Of a stretch of DNA of 64,000 nucleotides, positions 1 to 7,550 are shown in pieces. A model generated the notes under the pieces. The model was not told the origin of the DNA, did no database searches, and saw only the letters and a list, made by a program, of their open reading frames with translations. This DNA is from Mucilaginibacter sp. (GTDB lineage Bacteria; Bacteroidota; Bacteroidia; Sphingobacteriales; Sphingobacteriaceae), in NCBI RefSeq assembly GCF_025359345.1, contig NZ_JANYGQ010000033.1:124001-188000 (forward strand). The letters run 5' to 3'. The translations under genes were made by a program, and so were the position numbers. Every line of letters begins with the position of its first letter. Position 1 is the stretch's first letter.

Positions 1-3000
1 TGAACAGGCTGCCTTTATAATAACTGGCAATGTCGCCGTTCATGTAACCGGCAACAACAGCTGCCTGCTGTTCGGCGGCAGCGGTAATGCCATATAAGGT
101 GCCTTCAAATTCGGCAATCTCGCCTATCGCGTAAATATCCGGGTCACTGGTTTGCAGGCGCTCGTTTACAACCACACCACGTTTGCATTCCAAACCACAG
201 TCGCGGGCAAGCTCAAGGTTGGGCGTGGTTCCTATGGCAAGAATCATCGCATCGCAGTCGATCTTACGTCCGCTGCGCAAGGCAATACCGGTTAGTTTTG
301 ATCGCCCATAATACAATTGCACCTCGTCATCGTAGTAAATATCGCATTCCTGGTCAACCATTTCTTCGTGCAGCAATTTACTCCCCAGGGCATCTAACTG
401 CCGGTTTAAAAAACTGGAAGTCCGTTGAATAATAGTTATCCTGATTCCCATTTCGCGCAATGATGCCGCCATTTCAAGCCCGAGTAAGCCACCACCAACA
501 ATTACTACATGCCCGTTTTTTTTGATATGTTTTTTAAAATTATCAGCATCGGTACGGCTACGCATCGTGAATATACCGGGCAGTGAGGGCACATTTTTAG
601 GGATGGCTGCCCGGCTGCCGGTGGCCATAATCAGCACGTCATATGGTGTTTTAATACCCCTCGAATCGGTAACATATTTTGTTTCACGGTCTATCTTTAC
701 TACACTTACGCCCCGCAGTAAATTAATGCGATACGCAGGTTCTTCGGAGTCCTTCATCTTCACCAATTGCTCCCATTGCTGTTCGCCGCTGATATAATCA
801 GGCAGCATCACCCGGTTATAAAACGGAAAATTTTCCTTGCTGAAAATGGTAATACGGTCGGCAGAATTCAGTTCCCGGTACGATTTTACAAAACCATAAG
901 CACCTGCCCCCGCACCAATAATTACAACACGCTGAAAGGGCTTTTTATACTTGGCAATATTAACTGCGCAGTATTTAAAGTCGGGTTCTTTCGATATGGG
1001 GTCGACCGCATCATTGGTGATATTATTCACCCGGTGCAGGTCGTTACCCAGTATTTTCCCCCAGTGCATCGGTAAGAACACGACGCCCGGCTTAATTTGA
1101 GTTGTTACTTTTGCTTTCACCCGCACCTCGCCACGTCGCGAAGTTATTACCGTAACGTCACCCTCTTTTATTTGCAGGCCGGCAGCATCATAGGGGTTTA
1201 TTTCAATAAACGATTCCTTTAGGTGCTGGGTTAGCTTATTTACCTTGCCCGTTTTGCTCATGGTATGCCACTGGTCGCGGATGCGGCCGGTGGTTAATAT
1301 GAATGGATAGTCATCGTCGGGCAACTCGCTGGTAAACGCATCAGGCACGGCATGTATTATGGCATTTTGCGATGGGGTGAAGAATTTTTTATCGGCAAAA
1401 AGGCGTTCAGTGCCGCCGGGTTTGCTTTTCTTTTTATAAGGCCATTGTACCGAAGATTGCTCTTTCAGTACCTCATAACTTAATCCGCTGATATCAATAT
1501 TTGTTTTTGCCGTTAGCTTAACATGCTCAGCATAAATTTCGGAACTGTTTTTAAAGTCAAACCCATGGTAGCCCATCTTGCGGGCAAAACGGCAAATAAT
1601 TTCAGCATCGGGCAGGGCCTCGCCGGGCGGCTCAATAATTTTATTCAGGTAACTGATGCGCCTTTCAGAATTGGTCATGGTGCCCTCTTTTTCAGCCCAG
1701 GCAGCGGCGGGCAGTATCACATCGGCATAAGCCAAAGTTTCGGGTTTACTGCTCACTTCCTGCACCACTACAAATTTGGCTTTCTTTAATGCCTGCTCAG
1801 CCAAACGTACATTAGGTAAACTGGTGAGCGGGTTGGTGCACATTATCCAGATGGCTTTTAACCTGCCATCATTCAAAGCCTCAAACATTTCAGTGGCCGT
1901 TAAACCTGGTTCGGGGTTAATGCTCGTGCCCTTCCAAAACTTCTGTACCTCTTCCCGGTGCAGCGGGTTTTTTAGGTCGCGATGTGCGGGCAGCAGGTTT
2001 GCCAGGCCGCCAACTTCGCGGCCACCCATAGCGTTGGGCTGCCCGGTCAGGGATAAAGGCCCTGACCCGGGCTTGCCCACATGGCCGGTTATCAAATTCA
2101 AGTTTATAAGGCTCAGATTTTTGTTTACACCAACACTGCTTTGGTTTAGCCCCATGGTCCACATGGAGATAAAGCCTTTGGCTTCGCCGATGTATTTGGC
2201 GGCAAGCTGCATGTCGCGCTCGCTTACGCCGCATATTTTTGCCGATTCTGCAAGTGTACGCTTAAATACTAGCGCACTGTATTGCTCAAAACCTTCGGCA
2301 TGGTTACGGATAAAATCGATATCAATATCCCCGTTCTCGATCAGCAAGCGGCCTATGGCATGATTCAGCGTGATATCCGTACCCGGATTGATTTGTAAAT
2401 GCAAGTCGGCCAGGCTACAAGTGTCTGTCACCCTAGGGTCGACCACTATGATTTTAATATTAGGGTTAGCCGCCTTATGTGCCTCAACCCTGCGCCATAA
2501 TATCGGGTGGCACCAGGCCGGGTTGGCGCCGGTTACATAAAAGCAATCGGCGAGTTCAATATCATCATAACAAAGCGGCACACAGTCCTCACCCAACGCC
2601 ATTTTATAGGCAGCTACTGCGCTGCTCATGCACAGGCGCGAATTGGTATCGATATTATTACTGCCGATGAAACCCTTCATCAGCTTATTTACCACGTAAT
2701 ACTCCTCGGTTAAACATTGTCCGGAGGCATAAAATGCAACTGAATCAGGCCCGTATTTTTCGATAAACGTTTTAAAAACGGCTACTATACGGTCGAGCGC
2801 ATCATCCCAGCCCACCCTTTGCAGGGGCATGCTTTTGTTGTAGCGCATTTGAGGGTACAGCAGCCGGTCGCTTTTATCATTTACGGTATAATGCAGGTTG
2901 ATGCCTTTGCTGCACAGCATACCCTTGTTAACAGGGTAATCCTTATTCCCGATAACGGAAATATCACCGTTCTTTTCTTTATTAACCACCACGCCGCAGC

Positions 3001-3061
3001 CAACCCCGCAATAACAGCAGGTTGAGGTGAGCGATTGGATATTTTTTCCGGGTGATTGCAT
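1..3061 (-). CDS. nasA: Assimilatory nitrate reductase (molybdopterin, N-terminal 4Fe-4S) fused to a NirB-like FAD/NAD(P) oxidoreductase domain; C-terminus off the left edge
   Basis: Read by hand on the minus strand from ATG at 3061: MQSPGKNIQSLTSTCCYCGVGCGVVVNKE... (Cys cluster), then molybdopterin oxidoreductase sequence (YASGQCLTEEYYVVNKLMKGFIGSNNIDTNSRLCMSSAV, GPLSLTGQPNAMGGREVGG), then RVVIIGAGAGAYGFVKSYRELN (FAD motif) near nt 900-930 and continuing to base 1. Partial, so not in the ORF track. Confidence 0.9.
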   Translation of the reverse strand, partial: MQSPGKNIQSLTSTCCYCGVGCGVVVNKEKNGDISVIGNKDYPVNKGMLCSKGINLHYTVNDKSDRLLYPQMRYNKSMPLQRVGWDDALDRIVAVFKTFIEKYGPDSVAFYASGQCLTEEYYVVNKLMKGFIGSNNIDTNSRLCMSSAVAAYKMALGEDCVPLCYDDIELADCFYVTGANPAWCHPILWRRVEAHKAANPNIKIIVVDPRVTDTCSLADLHLQINPGTDITLNHAIGRLLIENGDIDIDFIRNHAEGFEQYSALVFKRTLAESAKICGVSERDMQLAAKYIGEAKGFISMWTMGLNQSSVGVNKNLSLINLNLITGHVGKPGSGPLSLTGQPNAMGGREVGGLANLLPAHRDLKNPLHREEVQKFWKGTSINPEPGLTATEMFEALNDGRLKAIWIMCTNPLTSLPNVRLAEQALKKAKFVVVQEVSSKPETLAYADVILPAAAWAEKEGTMTNSERRISYLNKIIEPPGEALPDAEIICRFARKMGYHGFDFKNSSEIYAEHVKLTAKTNIDISGLSYEVLKEQSSVQWPYKKKSKPGGTERLFADKKFFTPSQNAIIHAVPDAFTSELPDDDYPFILTTGRIRDQWHTMSKTGKVNKLTQHLKESFIEINPYDAAGLQIKEGDVTVITSRRGEVRVKAKVTTQIKPGVVFLPMHWGKILGNDLHRVNNITNDAVDPISKEPDFKYCAVNIAKYKKPFQRVVIIGAGAGAYGFVKSYRELNSADRITIFSKENFPFYNRVMLPDYISGEQQWEQLVKMKDSEEPAYRINLLRGVSVVKIDRETKYVTDSRGIKTPYDVLIMATGSRAAIPKNVPSLPGIFTMRSRTDADNFKKHIKKNGHVVIVGGGLLGLEMAASLREMGIRITIIQRTSSFLNRQLDALGSKLLHEEMVDQECDIYYDDEVQLYYGRSKLTGIALRSGRKIDCDAMILAIGTTPNLELARDCGLECKRGVVVNERLQTSDPDIYAIGEIAEFEGTLYGITAAAEQQAAVVAGYMNGDIASYYKGSLF

Positions 3062-3076
3062 GTGTTATATCTTAAA

Positions 3077-4366
3077 TTATACCGCCGCTGCTATGCCCGA
3101 TGCCGGTTGTTCTTCGTTGGCTGTTTGCTTGTAGAAACGGGTAACAAATACAATTGCCGCTACCACCATTACTGTGTAACCGATATAGGTAAAAGCCTGC
3201 ACATAGGTAATAGCCGATGATTTGAACAGGAAGCCAAAAAGCATCCCGCCCAGGTTACCGCCAGCCCCAACTATGCCACTTACAAGGCCAACATTCTTCT
3301 CGTTAACAAAAGGGACAATGCCATAGGTTGCCCCGTTTGACATTTTAAGGAAAAGCGCGAACGACAGCATGGAAATAATGGCAATTAACAAAGTGCCCGA
3401 TTGTGCAAACAGTACCAATCCGCAGCCTTCTAAAAGTAGTACACCAGCCAGCAATAAGCCTTTACCGCGCAATCCATGTTTTTTGCCAACTTTGTCTGAC
3501 ACAATACCACCCAATGCCCGGGCGAAAATGTTCATGAAACCGAATATCCCGGTCCAAAAGCCAGCTGAACTTTGCGACAAATGGAAATTGTCTACGAAAT
3601 GCAGTGAAGCCACGTTATCAAAAGTAACTTCCATGCCGAAGCACATTGCGTAGGCCATAGTAAGGGCCCAAATGCGCCAATCGGCCAGTACGCTCCAATC
3701 TGTTTTGGTTAATTTGGATTTGTAGCCTATCTCGTCGTAGTTACCATTGGGGGTATCTTTAGTATATTTATAATATAGCCATGCAATTACCAGCATCATT
3801 GTGCCGGGAACAATCATGGCGTAGCGCCATGCTTCGGCAGATGTGTAGCCAAAACCAACAATGGCGGCAAATATTAAAGGCATCACCATATTGGTAACCC
3901 CGCCGCCCAGGTTGCCCCAGCCGCCGGTAACCGCGTTTGCGGTGCCCTTTATATTGGGTGCAAACATCATTGAGGTGTGAAATTGGGTAATTACAAACGA
4001 TGCCCCGATAACCCCAATTGCCAGCCTGAACATTAAAAAAGTGGTATAACTATGTGCCAGCCCTACAAAAAATACGGGCAGCGAACCGATGAGCAGCAAC
4101 CTTACGGCTGTTTTACGGGGCCCCCAGGTATCGCACAGTTTGCCAATAATAAGGCGGGCAATAATAGTGGAGCCTACCGAAGCGATGATGATATTACCTA
4201 TCTGCGCCTTCGTTAAATGCAGTTCGGCACGGATGGTGGGCATTAGCGGCGCCAGGCCGAACCAGCCAAAGAAACAAACAAAGAACATAAGCCACGTAAT
4301 ATGAAACGTGCGCATTTGTATGCCCTTTGCCGAAAATATATTGAGTTTGGTGAGTTGCTTTTCCAT
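3077..4366 (-). CDS. narK: NarK/NasA-type nitrate/nitrite MFS transporter
   Basis: 429 aa, multi-TM; motifs GGWGNLGGGVTNMVMPL and GAGGNLGGMLFGF typical of the nitrate-nitrite porter family; directly upstream of the nitrate reductase. Confidence 0.9.
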   Translation of the reverse strand: MEKQLTKLNIFSAKGIQMRTFHITWLMFFVCFFGWFGLAPLMPTIRAELHLTKAQIGNIIIASVGSTIIARLIIGKLCDTWGPRKTAVRLLLIGSLPVFFVGLAHSYTTFLMFRLAIGVIGASFVITQFHTSMMFAPNIKGTANAVTGGWGNLGGGVTNMVMPLIFAAIVGFGYTSAEAWRYAMIVPGTMMLVIAWLYYKYTKDTPNGNYDEIGYKSKLTKTDWSVLADWRIWALTMAYAMCFGMEVTFDNVASLHFVDNFHLSQSSAGFWTGIFGFMNIFARALGGIVSDKVGKKHGLRGKGLLLAGVLLLEGCGLVLFAQSGTLLIAIISMLSFALFLKMSNGATYGIVPFVNEKNVGLVSGIVGAGGNLGGMLFGFLFKSSAITYVQAFTYIGYTVMVVAAIVFVTRFYKQTANEEQPASGIAAAV

Positions 4367-4388
4367 GATCTTTCTTTTTTGAGGATGA

Positions 4389-5927
4389 TTATTTATTTAG
4401 AAATTCTGGGGTGATGTTGAGTTGGAGATAGGCCCAAACAGGGTTAAGATGTGCAGTGCCCGGACTGATATTTTTGGCATACTCCATGCTTTGCGTAGCC
4501 GACATATACGACAGGCCCAACGTAGCCTGTGTAAACTTATTAAGCTTATAGCCTGTAGTGAGGTCGAATTCGGTGCCGAGGTATTTGCTGACTGCGTTGC
4601 CGGTTAAATCTTTTTGATTATCAGCCAGCATAAAATAGTGGTTAGCCAGTTCGGTGCTGAACCGTTTATTGGTCGATGTGTATTTTATTTTAAGATAAGG
4701 GTTACTTAGTCCGCCATTTGGCGACCCGCTGCCTGCATAAAAGTAATCCATCAAGCCCCAAAATTTGTGCGGCGTGCCATACAGCGGATCGAAACGATGA
4801 CTGGTTTTGGATGAAGAGAAGGCATCGTTGCCGGATAGATAATCCCAACCAATGATATAAGCCAGTTGTCCGGAGTTGTAAGCCGCCGAAAAGGTGAGCA
4901 TGGATGCATCAAGGCCCAGGCCATCCTTATCATGTCCGCCCTGGTAATAGTAACCGCCGGTTAAGGCAAACTGGTTTTTATCACCAAACACAGGATTAAC
5001 AAGCAGGCCGGTTGTGTAACGCAGGTTTACAGCCGGTTGGTTATAGCGATAGCCATATACATAGCCAACATCGGCGCCGGCGGTATTTTTAACTGAATCG
5101 AGCGCGTGTTTGCCAAACTGATCGGTGAGGAACAGGCCTGATATTTTAGTTTTGTTGAATTTTTTTGCAAAGTATAAATACTGTAATGCTTTATAATCCT
5201 GGTTCAGCCCGTTTGTACCGGGTGGGTTTAATGCTGCCAGGTTGCCGTTTTTTGCACTGATTCCAGCCCCGTTGATCAATGGAATCATCCCGGCCGGCGT
5301 GTTGACCAAATTGCCCTTGCTGTCTTTTACAGTAGCAGGCACATTGGCCGGTGTATAATAGGTGCCGTTGTAATTTATCGCGTCGGTATTTTGATTAAGG
5401 GCGCCGCCTAAATCAACCTGCCAGCCACTTTGAATAAGCTTTAGTACAATGGCATCATGACGGCGGGCTTGTTGCAGCCAGTCTGACGGGCCCAACAGGT
5501 GCTCATCGTCGTATGTAATTTCCTGGCGGCCTATTTTAATGGCAAAGTAATCGAATGGTGACGTTTTAAAAGATGTGTCTTTTTTGTTGGAGAGGATAAT
5601 TTCGGCCCAGGCTTCGTGCAAACTTAAACGGCTGCCATCGTTTACAGTTATAGTGGAAGCATCCTGCCCCCAAAGCCGCACATCCTGGATAGAAGTTTGA
5701 AAAATAAGGTGGCTCCACTTATAGTTGAGCGTCAGCCGCGTTCGCTGGGAAATAAAGGCGGCATCTTTGTTACCGAGGGTTTGCAGTGTGCCGTAACCGT
5801 CGCGCAATTCGCCCCGGGGGCGTAGCTGACCGGTGATTGTTAATTGCGCCCTGGCCGTAAGCGCGGCCAGGCTGAAGCACGACACAAAAAGAACAACCCT
5901 GCATTGTTTAAATACATTTTTGTACAT
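4389..5927 (-). CDS. Outer-membrane beta-barrel / alginate-export-like porin
   Basis: 512 aa with signal peptide (MYKNVFKQCRVVLFVSCFSLAALTARAQ), LRPRGELRDGY..., repeated aromatic beta-strand pattern; first gene of the nitrate operon. Confidence 0.75.
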   Translation of the reverse strand: MYKNVFKQCRVVLFVSCFSLAALTARAQLTITGQLRPRGELRDGYGTLQTLGNKDAAFISQRTRLTLNYKWSHLIFQTSIQDVRLWGQDASTITVNDGSRLSLHEAWAEIILSNKKDTSFKTSPFDYFAIKIGRQEITYDDEHLLGPSDWLQQARRHDAIVLKLIQSGWQVDLGGALNQNTDAINYNGTYYTPANVPATVKDSKGNLVNTPAGMIPLINGAGISAKNGNLAALNPPGTNGLNQDYKALQYLYFAKKFNKTKISGLFLTDQFGKHALDSVKNTAGADVGYVYGYRYNQPAVNLRYTTGLLVNPVFGDKNQFALTGGYYYQGGHDKDGLGLDASMLTFSAAYNSGQLAYIIGWDYLSGNDAFSSSKTSHRFDPLYGTPHKFWGLMDYFYAGSGSPNGGLSNPYLKIKYTSTNKRFSTELANHYFMLADNQKDLTGNAVSKYLGTEFDLTTGYKLNKFTQATLGLSYMSATQSMEYAKNISPGTAHLNPVWAYLQLNITPEFLNK

Positions 5928-5972
5928 TTGGTAAGGTTTTTTAATTTGTTAAAGCAATTGAAAACTGATAAC

Positions 5973-6011
5973 CCTGCCCGGGAATGCGACCTCCCGGCGG
6001 GGCTTTTTTTT
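5973..6011 (+). terminator. GC-rich hairpin followed by an 8-T tract in the divergent porin/crp intergenic region
   Basis: cctgcccgggaatgcgacctcccggcggggcTTTTTTTT; CCGGGA/TCCCGG core stem plus CC(T)/GGG outer pairs. Confidence 0.6.
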
Positions 6012-6317
6012 GAGTGATAATTCTTATTTCTCTGTCATTGTTAGTTATTTTATTAATTAGGTAACTAATACATGTTTTATTTCCATAAATATAGCCATTT
6101 TAATAAAAACCTCGAAATAAAAATCAAATTTTGAGTCTTTTTATGATTAATATTAGATAGTAGCATTTTTTTAATAAAAAATTAACAATAAATTATTTAA
6201 AACACTCAATAATTCCATTTTAATAATTTTTTTAATCTAAATAGTCTTATTTAAATCATTTATTTTTAAAAATTTGAAGATTAAATTCAATTATTTGATG
6301 ATTTATTCCATATTTGT

Positions 6318-6347
6318 TTGAAAATAACGGTTCGTTATTTGATTTTG
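6318..6347 (+). promoter_or_regulatory. Putative crp promoter with a perfect palindrome filling the -33/-7 spacer
   Basis: TTG (6318-6320), N19, TGATTTTG (6340-6347; one mismatch to TAnnTTTG); palindrome AAATAACG-GTT-CGTTATTT at 6322-6340. Confidence 0.5.
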
Positions 6348-6389
6348 TTCCTGTAAAAATTACTTTTATCCCATAAGTGATATATAAAA

Positions 6390-7100
6390 TTGAAAGAAGT
6401 TAAAAATATTAAGAAAAATACTCCACTTTGCGATGCGCGCACGTGTTTTATGTGTAAAAATTGCATGGAAGAATGGCATCCTGCTATTTGCGCCAATAAA
6501 ATCAATATCAAATTAAAAAAAGGGGAGGTGTTATTTAATGAAGGAGATCCAGTTAGCGGTATCTATTTTGTGTATAGTGGCGTTATTAAAGTTTACAAAC
6601 AATGGGACGATGATAAGGAGCTGATAATCCGCTTTGCCGAAAACGGTGCCATTTTGGGGCATCGTGGCATAGGGCCTAATCTTAATTATCCTATTTCGGC
6701 AGCGGCGCTTGAGCCATCGGTGGTTTGTTATGTGAGCATGAAGTTTTTTGAAAGCACATTAAAGGTAAATGGTGGACTTACCTACCAGCTGGTTAACTTC
6801 TTTGCCAGCGAACTGCGTAAGTCTGAACGCCGGATGCGCGACCTGGCACATATGCCTGTTAAAGGCCGTGTTGCTGGTGCATTGATAAAATTGCAGAAGC
6901 AATTTGGAACAACTACCGACGGTTTTATTAATATTACCCTGAGCCGCCAGGACCTGGCATCATTCGCCGGTGCTACTTACGAAACCGTTTTCAGGGTTAT
7001 CAATGAATTGGTGCAGGAGCAGAGTATCAGGCTATCCGGCAAAAGTATCGCTATTATTAATCCCGATGCTCTCGCTGCTTTGAGGCAACATAATAAGTGA
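6390..7100 (+). CDS. Crp/Fnr family transcriptional regulator with Cys-rich N-terminus
   Basis: 236 aa (TTG start); cNMP-binding fold (KGEVLFNEGDPVSGIYFVYSGVIKVYK) and C-terminal HTH (LSRQDLASFAGATYETVFRVINEL); N-terminal LCDARTCFMCKNCMEEWHPAIC. Confidence 0.9.
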   Translation: MKEVKNIKKNTPLCDARTCFMCKNCMEEWHPAICANKINIKLKKGEVLFNEGDPVSGIYFVYSGVIKVYKQWDDDKELIIRFAENGAILGHRGIGPNLNYPISAAALEPSVVCYVSMKFFESTLKVNGGLTYQLVNFFASELRKSERRMRDLAHMPVKGRVAGALIKLQKQFGTTTDGFINITLSRQDLASFAGATYETVFRVINELVQEQSIRLSGKSIAIINPDALAALRQHNK

Positions 7101-7102
7101 GT

Positions 7103-7453
7103 TTATGCTACTCCAACGTACACCATTCCATCGGTCACTTTAACCGGGTAGGTTTTTATTTTGTAATCATCGCCGCTTAAGCACTCGCCGCTTAGCAGTG
7201 AGAATGTTTTTTTATGAAACGGGCAGGCTACCTTGGGTTCACAAGCTTCGCCGGCGCTGCCTATCATTCCACGTGATAGCGACATTTGCTGCTTGTGCGG
7301 GCATAGGTTTTGCGTGGCATACCATTCACCGCGCCTGCTGAAATTGTATATCGCAATTTGCTCGTGGCCATGCTTCATGCAAACGCCGCCATTTTCGGGT
7401 ACATCATCAACGTAACACGCCAGTACCCATTCTATATCTATTATTGTTTCCAT
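7103..7453 (-). CDS. nirD: Nitrite reductase small subunit (Rieske-like)
   Basis: 116 aa; CPHK...CPFHKK Rieske ligand pattern; downstream of nirB. Confidence 0.9.
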   Translation of the reverse strand: METIIDIEWVLACYVDDVPENGGVCMKHGHEQIAIYNFSRRGEWYATQNLCPHKQQMSLSRGMIGSAGEACEPKVACPFHKKTFSLLSGECLSGDDYKIKTYPVKVTDGMVYVGVA

Positions 7454-7550
7454 AATTTTTTATTTTTAGTCCGAAAGTCCGCATAGGTCGGGAAATTCGG
7501 AAGATTTAGCTTTTTATAACTGTTACATAAATTCAACTTCCGGACTCCTC

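Noticed and set aside
522-3025. Several 60-195 aa plus-strand ORFs (522-797, 767-1075, 1523-1789, 1776-2363, 2479-2670, 2819-3025)
   Set aside because: All antisense to the uninterrupted nitrate reductase frame on the minus strand; compositionally shadow ORFs.
6274-6290. TTGAA-N7-TTCAA as an Fnr-like site
   Set aside because: 5-bp AT-rich arms in a region of very high A+T; weaker than the perfect palindrome at 6322-6340.
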